From contig JADQCB010000021.1 of the NCBI GenBank assembly GCA_016278325.1, positions 1 through 64,000 of the forward strand: a DNA stretch of 64,000 nt. The letters run 5' to 3'. The position numbers and the translations under genes are program-made. Source of the DNA: Actibacterium sp. Its GTDB lineage: Bacteria; Pseudomonadota; Alphaproteobacteria; Rhodobacterales; Rhodobacteraceae. The notes under the pieces are model-generated. The model had not been told where the DNA came from. It was given only the letters and a program-made list of their open reading frames with translations, and ran no database searches. Each line of letters starts with the position of its first letter. Position 1 is the first letter of the stretch. Of the stretch, positions 17,247-25,664 are shown one piece after another.

Positions 17247-18470
17247 ATGTCCTTCTTCCGTTTCGTGAAGGAAAACCTTCCGTTTCTGTCGGCGGGTTTC
17301 CTTCTGATGCTCTCGTCGAGCTACGGCCAGACATTCTTCATCTCGATCTTCGCGGGCGAAATCCGCAATGCGTTCGGCCTGTCTCACGGGGCGTGGGGGG
17401 CGATCTATTCGGCGGGCACCATGGCGTCGGCCATCGTCATGATCTGGGCCGGGGGACTGACCGACAGGTTCAGGGTGCGCGTTCTTGCCCGCGCCACGCT
17501 GCTTATACTGGCGGCGGCCTGTCTTGCGATGGCGGCGGCCCCGGGGGCCTGGGCGCTGCCGTTCGTCATCTTCGCATTGCGGTTTTCCGGCCAGGGGATG
17601 ACCAGCCATACCGCGGTGGTGGCCATGGCACGGTGGTTTGTCGGCGCGCGGGGGCGGGCGCTGTCCTTTGCATCGCTGGGCATTGCGACCGGCGAATCGA
17701 TCCTGCCGCTGACCTTCGTCGCGTTGATGCCGATCCTGTCCTGGCGCGGTCTTTGGGTCGTCGCGGCCTTGCTGGCACTTGCCGTCCTGCCGGTGGTGGC
17801 CCGGCTTTTGCGCCTGGAACGCACCCCGCAGCAGGTCGCGCATGAAGGCCAGTCATCGGGCATGTCCAACCGGCACTGGTTTCGCCGCGAAGTCCTTTCG
17901 CACTGGCTGTTCTGGTTTCTGATGCCCTCGCTTCTGGCGCCGGCGGCCTTTTCGACGGCATTCTTCTTTCAGCAGGTGCACCTGGCCGAAACCAAGGGCT
18001 GGGCGCATATGCAACTGGTGGCGCTTTTCCCGGTCTTCACGGCCGCGGCGATCGCCTCGATGGTCGCGTCGGGCTGGTTGATCGACCGGGTCGGGTCGGG
18101 CCGGCTGATGCCGTTCTTCCAGATCCCGATGGCACTGGGCTTCGTGCTGATGTCCGCCGCCGAAAGCCTGGTTGCCGCCACGGTGGCGGTGATCTGCATG
18201 GGGATCACGCAAGGGGCCAATTCCACCGCACCCAATGCGTTCTGGGCCGAGTATTACGGAACCGCGAATCTGGGGTCGATCAAGGCGATGGCCGCAGCGG
18301 TGATGGTTCTGGGAACGGCGATCGGGCCGGGGCTGACCGGCCTTCTGATCGACATGGGCCTGATTTTCGAAGATCAGATGATCGGCATCGCGGTATATTT
18401 TCTGATTGGCGCGGGCCTGGCTTTCATCGGTATCCGCCGGGCGCGCCCCTATCTAGCGATGGCGTCGTAG
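17247..18470 (+). CDS. MFS transporter, substrate unknown
   Basis: A 407-residue integral inner-membrane protein with about twelve hydrophobic segments split by a polar central loop near residues 190-215. This is the layout of the major facilitator superfamily. The loop after helix 2 reads GGLTDRFRVRVLARAT, a recognisable version of the MFS motif A (GxxxDRxGRR). Helix 5 has a Gly-rich IATGESILPL segment. Nothing identifies a substrate. The last 18 bases overlap the end of the smr gene on the other strand. No close operon partner is present. Confidence 0.85.
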   Translation: MSFFRFVKENLPFLSAGFLLMLSSSYGQTFFISIFAGEIRNAFGLSHGAWGAIYSAGTMASAIVMIWAGGLTDRFRVRVLARATLLILAAACLAMAAAPGAWALPFVIFALRFSGQGMTSHTAVVAMARWFVGARGRALSFASLGIATGESILPLTFVALMPILSWRGLWVVAALLALAVLPVVARLLRLERTPQQVAHEGQSSGMSNRHWFRREVLSHWLFWFLMPSLLAPAAFSTAFFFQQVHLAETKGWAHMQLVALFPVFTAAAIASMVASGWLIDRVGSGRLMPFFQIPMALGFVLMSAAESLVAATVAVICMGITQGANSTAPNAFWAEYYGTANLGSIKAMAAAVMVLGTAIGPGLTGLLIDMGLIFEDQMIGIAVYFLIGAGLAFIGIRRARPYLAMAS

Positions 18471-19064
18471 ATAGACATAATAGGCCCCGGTCCCGCCATG
18501 CCGGCGATGCGCCACCGCGACCTGGAGCACCAGCCCGCCCAGCGGCGGTGATGAAAGCCATTGCGGCACCTGGTGCCGCAGAAGGCCCCGGCGCTGTGGA
18601 ATCGGACCGTCATCGGGGCCATTTCTGCCCTTCCCGGTGATCACCAGGACCAGCCGCTTTCCGCCCGCATGGGCCTTCATGACAAAGCCGGTCAGCGCCG
18701 GTTGCGCCCTTTGCAATGTCATGCCGTGCAGATCGATCCTGGCTTCCGGCTCCAGCTTGCCGCGGCGAAGGCGGTCGAACCGGCCGCGATCCATTTTCAC
18801 CGGTCCGCCCGCCAGATCGTCATGCAGGCTCGGCGCGAGGTCATGGCGCGGGGCCGGGGGCGCCGCGTTCTGACCGATCTGAAAGCGCCGGATCTGGGGG
18901 CGATGCCGGGGTTTTTCGGGCAAGGCCGGTTTCGGCCCGTGCGGGTCCCGGTCATGCGGATCGCGCCGGCGCGGATCGGGATCAAGCGGAATGGCGGTTT
19001 CCGCCACCCGCCGCCAAAGGTCGCGATCCTCGGGGCTGAGCTGCTTCTTTCCGCTCCGGGTCAC
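18453..19064 (-). CDS. Smr/MutS2-C-like endonuclease domain protein
   Basis: A 203-residue protein with a basic, proline-rich and apparently disordered N-terminal half (about residues 15-90) and a C-terminal Smr domain. The domain shows the LDxH-type motif in ARIDLHGMTLQRAQ (about residues 108-121) and the TGKG loop in LVLVITGKGRNG. Smr domains nick or cleave nucleic acid, often damaged or stalled mRNA. The start is GTG 19064, two bases after the mltA stop, so it is the third gene of a tim44-mltA-smr transcription unit. It converges with and overlaps the MFS gene by 18 bases. Confidence 0.88.
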   Translation of the reverse strand: MTRSGKKQLSPEDRDLWRRVAETAIPLDPDPRRRDPHDRDPHGPKPALPEKPRHRPQIRRFQIGQNAAPPAPRHDLAPSLHDDLAGGPVKMDRGRFDRLRRGKLEPEARIDLHGMTLQRAQPALTGFVMKAHAGGKRLVLVITGKGRNGPDDGPIPQRRGLLRHQVPQWLSSPPLGGLVLQVAVAHRRHGGTGAYYVYLRRHR

Positions 19065-19066
19065 GA

Positions 19067-20101
19067 TCAGCCCCCGGTCAACATCGCGAAGGCCCGCTCG
19101 ATCGGCAGCAGGACAACCATCCGTCCCGCGTCGCGCACATGTCCCGCGCGCCGCCCGGCCGCTGCACCGGTGCCGAAAAAGATGTCGGCACGCTGCGGCC
19201 CCTTGATCGCCGAGCCGGTATCCTGCGCCACCATCAACCGCCGCATCGGCGTTCGCCCGCCCTTTTCGATCCAGACCGGCGCCCCCAGCGGAACGAATTC
19301 CGGATCGACCGCAATGCTGCGCCCGGCGGTCAAGGAAAGGTTCATCGCCCCCAGCGGCCCCTGGTCGGCCGGAACATGACCGATTTCGCGGAAAAACACG
19401 AACGACGGGTTATGATGCAACAGGTCACGGCCCTTTTCGGGGTTCCGGCGCACCCAGTTGCGGATGACCTGGGCCGAAACCTGGTGCCCGTCATACACGC
19501 CACGGCGCACCAGCTCCTCGCCGATCGAGCGGTATTCATGCCCGTTCGCCCCCGCATATCCAACCCGCAAGGCCGACCCGTCGCGCAGCCGCACCCGGCC
19601 CGATCCCTGAATTTGCAGAAAGAACACATCCACGGGGTTGGCAACCCAGGCGATTTCCAGCCCGCGCCCGCGCAGCAGGTCGCGGTTCTCGATCTCGGCG
19701 CGGCTGTGCCATTTTTCCCCGGCGTCAAGCTCTGGCGGCTTGCGATAGATCGGATAGCGAAAGGTCGAATCGGGCTCCAGCGCGCCCTGCAATTCAGGCT
19801 CGAAATAGCCGGTGAAAAGCGCCGGCTCCGGCCCGCCGATACGCACCGGCCGGAAAAACAATTCGAAGAAGTCGCGGGCTTGCACGCCATCTTTCGCTAG
19901 CTGGCACAGCGGCGCCCATTCAGGCCCGTCCATCGCGCCGCAGCTTCGGGTGAAAACCGAAAGCGCGGCGGCGTGGTCGGCATCTTCCCAGCCGCGCAGA
20001 TCCGAAAAATCCAGAATCTCGATCGGTGCCGCGGTTGCCATCCCCGCCGTGCCCGCGCCTAGTGCAGCCAGCAGGACGGCAATTCGCAGCCCACGGATCA
20101 T
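19067..20101 (-). CDS. mltA: Membrane-bound lytic murein transglycosylase A (MltA)
   Basis: A 344-residue secreted enzyme with a Sec signal peptide (about residues 1-24, cleavage after TAA). The conserved FTGYFEPELQG segment and the C-terminal 3D domain AQDTGSAIKGPQRADIFFG are present, the latter with the catalytic Asp and the GPxRADxFxG pocket. MltA cleaves the glycan backbone of peptidoglycan with formation of 1,6-anhydro-MurNAc ends. No lipobox cysteine follows the signal peptide, so it may be soluble periplasmic rather than a lipoprotein. The ATG overlaps the stop of the Tim44-like gene (ATGA). Confidence 0.92.
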   Translation of the reverse strand: MIRGLRIAVLLAALGAGTAGMATAAPIEILDFSDLRGWEDADHAAALSVFTRSCGAMDGPEWAPLCQLAKDGVQARDFFELFFRPVRIGGPEPALFTGYFEPELQGALEPDSTFRYPIYRKPPELDAGEKWHSRAEIENRDLLRGRGLEIAWVANPVDVFFLQIQGSGRVRLRDGSALRVGYAGANGHEYRSIGEELVRRGVYDGHQVSAQVIRNWVRRNPEKGRDLLHHNPSFVFFREIGHVPADQGPLGAMNLSLTAGRSIAVDPEFVPLGAPVWIEKGGRTPMRRLMVAQDTGSAIKGPQRADIFFGTGAAAGRRAGHVRDAGRMVVLLPIERAFAMLTGG

Positions 20102-20763
20102 TCGCCCGTGGCGACAAGCAGCCAATTGGGATCGTCGCTACCCATCTGCCGGGCGAAGGTCCAGACGTCACGCTGCCGCTTGATCTCGTTCGGATTGCCC
20201 TCGACGATCTTGCCCTCTGCGTCGCGCACGCAAGAGGTCAGTTCGCCCACGAACCGCACGGTTATCTCGGCCTCGCGGCTGTCGGGGTCGAATCGCGCCT
20301 CTTTCAGGACCAGTTCCCGCACGCCAACGAAATTCGCCTCGATCGTCAGGCCCTGCGCCTCGCGCTGGCGCACGCCTTCGGCGAAACTCTCAAGCACGTC
20401 CGGATCCAGGAAGGCGCGTACGCTGTCCAGATCGCCGGTCTCATAGGCCATCAGGATCATTTCATAGGCGCCGCGCGCACCGGACAGGAATTCGGTGACG
20501 TTGAAGGCCGGCTCGATCCGCTTCATCGACGCCAGCGCCTTGGCAGAATCCGAGCCTTCGGGAACATTGTCGGTGATGTCGGTGTCGGGCCCGCCTTCGA
20601 TCACCTCGAAATCATGCCGCGCACTGCCCGAGGGTTTGGGCCCCTGCATCGGAACGGGCGGCTTTTCGAACCCCTCCCGTGTGCCAAGCACCGAGCGCAG
20701 GCGCAGGATCAGGAAAATCGCTATCCCGGCAAGAACCAGAATCTGGATTATCGCAGAGTTCAT
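20098..20763 (-). CDS. Tim44/TimA-like domain membrane protein
   Basis: A 221-residue protein with one N-terminal membrane helix (residues about 3-20), a short linker, and a C-terminal Tim44-like domain (about 75-220). In mitochondria this domain tethers Hsp70 to the import channel. Bacterial Tim44-like proteins of this size are common in alphaproteobacteria, but their role is poorly defined. ATG 20763 follows GAGGTCCTG at good spacing; a longer frame begins 26 codons earlier but has no ribosome-binding site. It is divergent from fxsA and first in a unit with mltA and smr. secB, another protein-targeting gene, is close by on the opposite strand. Confidence 0.88.
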   Translation of the reverse strand: MNSAIIQILVLAGIAIFLILRLRSVLGTREGFEKPPVPMQGPKPSGSARHDFEVIEGGPDTDITDNVPEGSDSAKALASMKRIEPAFNVTEFLSGARGAYEMILMAYETGDLDSVRAFLDPDVLESFAEGVRQREAQGLTIEANFVGVRELVLKEARFDPDSREAEITVRFVGELTSCVRDAEGKIVEGNPNEIKRQRDVWTFARQMGSDDPNWLLVATGE

Positions 20764-20870
20764 CAGGACCTCTTCTTGGGCCGGGGGTTGGTAAGAACCG
20801 TTTCGCTTCATTATGTAGGGCACCGAGTCGGGCGAGTCCACCAGCGCCCCGGGTTTAGAAAGGCTTTGTC

Positions 20871-21356
20871 ATGTGGCTTTTGATCGTATTCATCGCCGTT
20901 CCGCTGATCGAGATCGCCCTTTTCATAAAGGTCGGCGGTGCGATCGGGCTTTGGCCGACCCTGGCCATCGTCGTGCTGACCGCCCTTGTCGGCACCCAGC
21001 TCATGCGCAGCCAGGGCGCGGCGGCGATGACGCGCATCCGCCGATCCCTCGACGAAATGCGCGATCCGGCCGAGCCGCTGGCGCATGGCGCGATGATCCT
21101 GCTGGCCGGTGCACTTCTTCTGACACCGGGGTTCTTTACCGATGCCTGCGGCTTCCTGTTGCTGGTTCCCGGTTTTCGGGCCGCGGCCTTTCGCTGGTTG
21201 TTGCGCAATGTGCGGGTGCAGGGGTTTTCGGCCCGCACATCGCCCGGGCCGCGGCATCCGAAACCGCGCGACGACGTGATCGAGGGCGAGTTCGAGGAGC
21301 TTCCGCCGCGCGATGACGACACGCCCCGGCGACCGTCCGGATGGACGCGGGATTGA
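20871..21356 (+). CDS. fxsA: FxsA family membrane protein
   Basis: A 161-residue protein with hydrophobic segments at about residues 2-20, 25-45 and 72-105, followed by a charged C-terminal tail rich in Arg, Asp and Pro. The pattern FIAVPLIEIALFIKVGG near the start and LLTPGFFTDACGFLLLVPG are characteristic of FxsA, a small inner-membrane protein of unclear function. In E. coli its overproduction relieves phage T7 exclusion by the F plasmid. It is followed 61 bases later by secB and starts divergently from the Tim44-like gene. Confidence 0.9.
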   Translation: MWLLIVFIAVPLIEIALFIKVGGAIGLWPTLAIVVLTALVGTQLMRSQGAAAMTRIRRSLDEMRDPAEPLAHGAMILLAGALLLTPGFFTDACGFLLLVPGFRAAAFRWLLRNVRVQGFSARTSPGPRHPKPRDDVIEGEFEELPPRDDDTPRRPSGWTRD

Positions 21357-21417
21357 GGCGGCCGCGCCTTCCTGCTAATCACTCGCGCAGGTCACAGACA
21401 GCCTGCAGGAGCAACAC

Positions 21418-21936
21418 ATGACTGATACGCCCGACACGCCCGAAAAGGCACCCGAGGCCGGCAATGGCGAACAGAAGGCGCCGGTAAGAATGAATGTCCT
21501 GGGTCAATATATCCGCGACATGTCGTTCGAGAATCTGCTGATGCAAAAGGGCGCATCAGGCGAGGTCAGCCCGGAAATCTCGGTCCAGGTTGCCCTGGAT
21601 GCCAAGAAGCGCAACACCGAGAACCAGTACGAGGTGATTTCGAAATACACGGTGAAATCGACGAACAAGGGCGACGGCGCCACGCTTTTCCTGCTCGAAC
21701 TGGAATATTCCGGCATTTTCAGCGTCGAGAACGTGCCCGACGAACAGCTTCATCCGTTTCTTCTGATCGAATGCCCGCGCATGACCTTCCCCTTCGTGCG
21801 CCGCATCGTCAGCGATGTGACCCGCGACGGCGGTTTCCCGCCGCTGAACCTGGACACGGTCGATTTCGTTGCTCTGTATCGCCAGGGACTTGCCCGCCGG
21901 GCCGAGGCGCAAAGGGCCGATCAGCCGACCAACTGA
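21418..21936 (+). CDS. secB: Protein-export chaperone SecB
   Basis: A 172-residue cytoplasmic chaperone that keeps precursors unfolded and hands them to SecA. The family signature VNVLGQYIRD-like VLGQYIRDMSFENL opens the fold (about residues 27-40). The segment RNTENQYEVISKYTV and the Pro-rich CPRMTFPFVRRIVSDVTRDGGFPPL follow. The N-terminal 20 residues are a disordered, Pro/Glu-rich extension as in other alphaproteobacterial SecB. GGAG lies shortly before the ATG. It converges with dnaQ four bases away. Confidence 0.96.
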   Translation: MTDTPDTPEKAPEAGNGEQKAPVRMNVLGQYIRDMSFENLLMQKGASGEVSPEISVQVALDAKKRNTENQYEVISKYTVKSTNKGDGATLFLLELEYSGIFSVENVPDEQLHPFLLIECPRMTFPFVRRIVSDVTRDGGFPPLNLDTVDFVALYRQGLARRAEAQRADQPTN

Positions 21937-21940
21937 GAGC

Positions 21941-22636
21941 TCAGCGCATTTCTTTCCACAGCGCGCCCTTGCCCAGGTCCTCGACGAACCGGGCATGGGC
22001 GTCGGCCTCTGCCTCGGTCAGGCGGGGCGGCAATGGCGCCGGCCGGGGGCGGGGGCGCCAGGCCGTTCCCGTTTCAACCGTCGCATCTGCGCCCGTCGAG
22101 AACCGGCCCAGCCCGAAATCGGGCTGCCGCCCGCCGATCAGTTCCAGATAGACTTCGGCCAGGATTTCACTGTCGAGAAGCGCGCCGTGTTTTTCGCGCG
22201 CGGAATTGTCGATCCCGAAACGCCGGCACAGCGCATCCAGAGAGGCCGGCGAGCCGGGGAATCGCTGGCGCGCGATGGCCAGCGTGTCGATTGCCTGTTC
22301 CCACGGGATCGTCGGCAGACCGGCCCAGCCAAGTTCCGCATTGAGAAACTTGATATCGAAGGCCGCGTTATGGATCACCAGCTTGGCATCGCCGATGAAA
22401 TCGCGGAATGACTGTCCGACCTGCCCGAAAACCATCTTGTCACGCAGGAAATCGTCGCCCAGCCCGTGCACTTCGAACGCGCTTTGCGGCATCGCGCGTT
22501 CGGGGTTTATGTATTCGTGATAGACCTTGCCGGTCGGCAGATGGTTCCAAAGCTCGATCGCGCCGATTTCGACGATGCGGTCGCCTTGCTCGGGCTCGAA
22601 CCCGGTGGTCTCGGTGTCCAGCACGATCTCACGCAT
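21941..22636 (-). CDS. dnaQ: DNA polymerase III epsilon subunit (3'-5' proofreading exonuclease)
   Basis: A 231-residue DEDDh exonuclease. ExoI is VLDTETTG (Asp7, Glu9), Exo[15 protein letters not shown] (about residues 93-105), and ExoIII has the catalytic His in [16 protein letters not shown] (about 155-170). It proofreads for the replicative polymerase core. The C-terminal 50 residues form the Pro/Arg-rich segment that tethers the alpha subunit. Its ATG overlaps the coaE stop by eight bases. It is last in the maf-aroE-coaE-dnaQ unit reading away from the origin region. Confidence 0.97.
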   Translation of the reverse strand: MREIVLDTETTGFEPEQGDRIVEIGAIELWNHLPTGKVYHEYINPERAMPQSAFEVHGLGDDFLRDKMVFGQVGQSFRDFIGDAKLVIHNAAFDIKFLNAELGWAGLPTIPWEQAIDTLAIARQRFPGSPASLDALCRRFGIDNSAREKHGALLDSEILAEVYLELIGGRQPDFGLGRFSTGADATVETGTAWRPRPRPAPLPPRLTEAEADAHARFVEDLGKGALWKEMR

Positions 22637-23234
22637 GAAGCCGGTTCTCCCTGATATGGCGTATCACATCGTGAACCGCGGCGCGGGCCTGTTCAATGGT
22701 CACCGTGCGGATGACATAGTCGGCACGGGCACGTTTTTCGGCGTCGGGGACCTGCCGGTCAAGGATCGCCTCGAATTCCCGTTCGCTCATGGTGCCGCGG
22801 GCAAGAACACGCTGGCGTTGGGTTTCGGCCGGCGCGGTCACCACGACAACGGCATCGACGCTTGCCGCGCTGTCGGTTTCGTAAAGCAGGGGAATGTCCA
22901 GCACCACGATGGCTGCGTCGGAATTTTCGGCAATGAATTGTTGGCGGTCCTGCGCGACCAGCGGGTGGATCACGGCCTCGATACGCGAAAGGGCATCGGG
23001 GTCCTCGCCAATCCAGGCCCTGAGCGCGGATCGATCGACCGTGCCCTCGACCACGGCCTGTGGCCGGATTTCCGCGATCCGCGGCACCGCGGCACCGCCC
23101 GCCGCGTAAAGACGATGGACCGCCGCGTCGGCATCCCAGACCGGAATCCCGGCCTCGGCAAACAACCCGGCGGTCGTGGTCTTGCCCATCCCGATGGACC
23201 CTGTCAGACCCAGAAGAAATGGCCGACCGGTCAT
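22629..23234 (-). CDS. coaE: Dephospho-CoA kinase
   Basis: A 201-residue P-loop kinase that adds the 3'-phosphate to dephospho-CoA, the last step of coenzyme A synthesis. Walker [18 protein letters not shown] is at residues about 9-25. [13 protein letters not shown] binds substrate, and DIPLLYET is the Walker B/acceptor region. The length is typical. It overlaps aroE by four bases upstream and dnaQ by eight downstream, so the four genes from maf are tightly coupled. Confidence 0.96.
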   Translation of the reverse strand: MTGRPFLLGLTGSIGMGKTTTAGLFAEAGIPVWDADAAVHRLYAAGGAAVPRIAEIRPQAVVEGTVDRSALRAWIGEDPDALSRIEAVIHPLVAQDRQQFIAENSDAAIVVLDIPLLYETDSAASVDAVVVVTAPAETQRQRVLARGTMSEREFEAILDRQVPDAEKRARADYVIRTVTIEQARAAVHDVIRHIRENRLHA

Positions 23235-24064
23235 GCGCCCAGGATAACAGCGCGGGTTTTTTCATCAACATCGGGGCGGATTCCGAACCAACGCTCGAAT
23301 CCCGGCGTTGCCTGGTGCAGCAACATCCCCAGCCCGTCCACCGTGGTGCATCCGATCCGGGCGGCACGTTCCAGCAGCGGCGTGCGCAGGGGCGTGTAAA
23401 CGATATCGCAGACCACCGCGTCCGGCGACAGCCCGTCAAGCGGCACCCGCAGTTCAGGTTTTCCTACCATCCCCAGAGAGGTCGTGTTCACCATGATCGC
23501 GGCGCCGTCGATCATGTTTCCCGCCTGCACCCAGTCATAGACATGCACCTTCGCACCGAATTCGGCCTTCAGCGAATCCGCCCGCGCGCGTGTGCGATTG
23601 CTCAACCGGATTTCCGGAACCCCGACCTCGACAAGCGATGCGATCACCGCGCGCGCGGCCCCCCCTGCGCCCAGAACCGCCGCCGGACCGCTATTCGCCA
23701 CCCAGTCCGGCGCGGCACGGCGCAGATTCTCCATGAACCCATAACCGTCTGTATTGTCGGCGTGAATCTTTCCATCCTTGCGAAATATCAAGGTATTTGC
23801 GGCACCGATCAACGCGGCGCGATCGGTCACCAGATCGGCCAGGCCAAGAACGGTTTCCTTGTGCGGGATCGTGACATTCACGCCCACGAATCCCATTCTG
23901 GGCAGTGCATCCAGCGCCTGGCGCAGGTCGGCCTGCGCGATATCCATCGGGATGTAATAGCCGGGGATGCCGTATCGGTGCAGCCAGTAATTCTGCAACC
24001 GCGGCGATTTGGAATGCGCGACGGGCGATCCGATCACCCCGGCCAGCGGTATCTTGTTGCTCAT
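23231..24064 (-). CDS. aroE: Shikimate dehydrogenase (NADP)
   Basis: A 277-residue enzyme reducing 3-dehydroshikimate to shikimate in aromatic amino-acid synthesis. The N-terminal substrate domain has [20 protein letters not shown] and the catalytic Lys in [18 protein letters not shown] precedes the Rossmann domain, which has the GxGGAA loop [11 protein letters not shown] (about residues 128-138) and SNRTRARAD (NADP ribose phosphate contact). It overlaps maf by four bases upstream and coaE by four downstream. pheA, another aromatic-pathway gene, lies 36 kb away and is not linked transcriptionally. Confidence 0.97.
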   Translation of the reverse strand: MSNKIPLAGVIGSPVAHSKSPRLQNYWLHRYGIPGYYIPMDIAQADLRQALDALPRMGFVGVNVTIPHKETVLGLADLVTDRAALIGAANTLIFRKDGKIHADNTDGYGFMENLRRAAPDWVANSGPAAVLGAGGAARAVIASLVEVGVPEIRLSNRTRARADSLKAEFGAKVHVYDWVQAGNMIDGAAIMVNTTSLGMVGKPELRVPLDGLSPDAVVCDIVYTPLRTPLLERAARIGCTTVDGLGMLLHQATPGFERWFGIRPDVDEKTRAVILGA

Positions 24065-24660
24065 GCCTTCAGCAGTCCGGTTGTTGTCAGATGCGAGAGA
24101 ATTTCCAGAAGCGGCAGCTCCAGGACAACGAAATATTCGCCGTCGATCCGATTGAAAAGCCTTATGCCCTCTTCTTCAAGCTTGTAACACCCCACGCTGT
24201 GACGGGCCGACTCCCAGTTGCGGGCAAGATACTCTTCAAGATATTCGTCAGAGAACGGCCGCATGGTCAGTTGCGCCCGCCCGACATGGCGCCAGACGGG
24301 CTTGGCGAAGTCATAGATCACCGCGGCAGAGAACAGCGCGTGGCGTTGCCCCCGCAAGCTGCGCAGTTGTGTGCGCGCCTCTTCCGGCGTTCCGGCCTTT
24401 CCAAGCAATCTGCCTTTCCGATCAAGCACCTGGTCACAGCCGATGACCAGTGCCTCGGGGTATTTTTCGCTAACCCTGCGCGCCTTGAACTCGGCCAGGG
24501 CATCGGCAATATCGCGGGGCGTGGCGCCCTCTTCGACAAGGGACTCCCTTATCGCCTGCTCGTCGATCCGCGCCGGGACCGTCTGAAAGGTCAGGCCGGC
24601 ACGGGAAAGCAGATCCCGACGCGCGGATGAGGCCGAGGCAAGGATGACAGGCCGATCCAT
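24061..24660 (-). CDS. maf: Maf family nucleotide pyrophosphatase
   Basis: A 199-residue Maf/HAM1-like pyrophosphatase that hydrolyses selected (modified or pyrimidine) nucleoside triphosphates to monophosphates. The N terminus ILASASSARRDLLSRAG is the family signature, followed by VIGCDQVLD with the acidic metal ligand and the SVGCYKLEEEG segment. The exact substrate (dTTP/UTP or m7GTP) cannot be settled by eye. ATG 24660 has AGGAG six bases upstream. A longer frame upstream is non-homologous and runs into the candidate origin. It is the first gene on the minus-strand side of oriC. Confidence 0.93.
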   Translation of the reverse strand: MDRPVILASASSARRDLLSRAGLTFQTVPARIDEQAIRESLVEEGATPRDIADALAEFKARRVSEKYPEALVIGCDQVLDRKGRLLGKAGTPEEARTQLRSLRGQRHALFSAAVIYDFAKPVWRHVGRAQLTMRPFSDEYLEEYLARNWESARHSVGCYKLEEEGIRLFNRIDGEYFVVLELPLLEILSHLTTTGLLKA

Positions 24661-24948
24661 CTTTCGCTCCTGTGGACAACATGGCGAACAAGGGCGGGCG
24701 CAACATCCCCAAATCCGTGGGACAATCCCGCTCGCGCCGTTCATCATGGGACAAGAACGATCTTGTCAAGCGATCGCACATGATCTGTCCCGCGTGGACG
24801 GCGCCGCCGGCCGGATCGGGATAACCCGGATTTCGGGGGTTGTCACCTGCATGTGTTCACAGCTTGTTCTCTTGGTGGCTACACATAAAATATTGATTTA
24901 ATATAACAAAATTTTTGTATACCAGATTTTCAGAAGTTTTGAACATGG

Positions 24949-24957
24949 TTATCCACA
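24949..24957 (+). promoter_or_regulatory. Perfect DnaA box
   Basis: TTATCCACA is an exact match to the strongest DnaA-box consensus and borders the right edge of the 65-base AT-rich segment, as expected for a box next to the unwinding element. Confidence 0.8.
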
Positions 24958-24994
24958 TGCGGTTATCTTGTGGATCTTTCGCTGGATAACCTAG

Positions 24995-25012
24995 TAATCC
25001 ACATTATCCCCA
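24995..25012 (+). promoter_or_regulatory. Tandem DnaA boxes
   Basis: TAATCCACA (24995-25003) is immediately followed by TTATCCCCA (25004-25012). Each differs from the DnaA consensus at one position, and both have the same orientation with no gap, forming a direct repeat beside the second AT-rich patch. Confidence 0.7.
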
Positions 25013-25091
25013 GCCCCAACATAAACATCATCTTTTCTTTTACATATATTTATTTAGAAAAGGGGCCGAGGCATCGAAGGATCCCGAAACC

Positions 25092-25538
25092 ATGCTTGAC
25101 GTTCTGGCCGCGATCTATCCCTGGACAAAGGCATTGCATATCATCGCCGTGATCACCTGGATGGCCGGCCTGTTCTATCTTCCGCGGCTTTTCGTTTATC
25201 ACGCCGAACGCGGAGAGGCTGGCGATCTGGATGCGCTTTTCCAGACGATGGAGCGCAGGTTGCTGCGCTACATCATGAATCCGTCAATGATTGCAGTCTG
25301 GCTGTTCGGGTTGATGCTGGTATTCACCCCCGGGATCGTGAGCTGGGCCATGATCTGGCCCTGGACCAAGGCCGCGGCAGTGCTGGCGATGACCTGGTTT
25401 CACCATTGGCTGGCATTGCGCTTCAAGGATTTCGCGGCCGGTCGCAACACGGTGACGGGCCGCCGATACCGGCTGATGAACGAGGTGCCGACGCTGCTGT
25501 TGATCGTCATCGTCTTCTCGGTGATCGTGAAGTTCTGA
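25092..25538 (+). CDS. hemJ: HemJ-type protoporphyrinogen IX oxidase (CopD-like)
   Basis: A 148-residue inner-membrane protein with four hydrophobic helices. HemJ oxidises protoporphyrinogen IX to protoporphyrin IX in haem (and, where present, bacteriochlorophyll) synthesis in organisms lacking HemG and HemY. The family markers are WTKALHIIAVITWMAGLFYLPRLFVYH, with the conserved His (about residue 17), WFHHWL, and the C-terminal RYRLMNEVPTLLLIVIVFSVIVK. It begins at the plus-strand end of the candidate origin. The rho gene follows with its own promoter 126 bases on. Confidence 0.93.
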   Translation: MLDVLAAIYPWTKALHIIAVITWMAGLFYLPRLFVYHAERGEAGDLDALFQTMERRLLRYIMNPSMIAVWLFGLMLVFTPGIVSWAMIWPWTKAAAVLAMTWFHHWLALRFKDFAAGRNTVTGRRYRLMNEVPTLLLIVIVFSVIVKF

Positions 25539-25543
25539 TAGCG

Positions 25544-25572
25544 TTGACTCGGTCGCGCCGAGAGATTATTAG
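25544..25572 (+). promoter_or_regulatory. Candidate sigma70-type promoter for rho
   Basis: TTGACT (25544-25549), a 17-base spacer and TATTAG (25567-25572) give a good housekeeping match (five and four of six). Transcription would start near 25579 and leave an untranslated leader of about 85 bases before the rho ATG, long enough for the autogenous attenuation known for rho in other bacteria. Confidence 0.55.
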
Positions 25573-25664
25573 AGCGCAAAAGGGCTTTCCTGCCCGCTTC
25601 TCCCGTTCCTGACCCTGACCCGTTGCCGAAACCTTGCCGGGTCGCAATTCTGGTTTCCGTTCTC

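Larger units (their letters stand above)
24661..25091. other. Candidate chromosomal replication origin (oriC)
   Basis: This 431-base gap between divergent maf and hemJ is the longest gene-free stretch in the window and the only strongly AT-rich one: bases 24881-24945 hold about 20 percent G+C by eye, and 25019-25062 is a second AT-rich patch. Between the two lies a cluster of DnaA-box-like 9-mers. One is perfect (24949-24957) and two are adjacent 8/9 matches (24995-25003 and 25004-25012). Reverse-strand 7/9 matches lie at 24969-24977 and 24981-24989, and an 8/9 match (TTGTCCACA on the minus strand) lies at 24671-24679. Genes on both sides read outward and parABS is within 7.5 kb. I found no convincing coding frame inside. 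Confidence 0.8.

Noticed and set aside
24841-24900. Possible CtrA box in the origin region
   Set aside because: Only one TTAA word (24897-24901 area) is present, with no partner at seven-base spacing.
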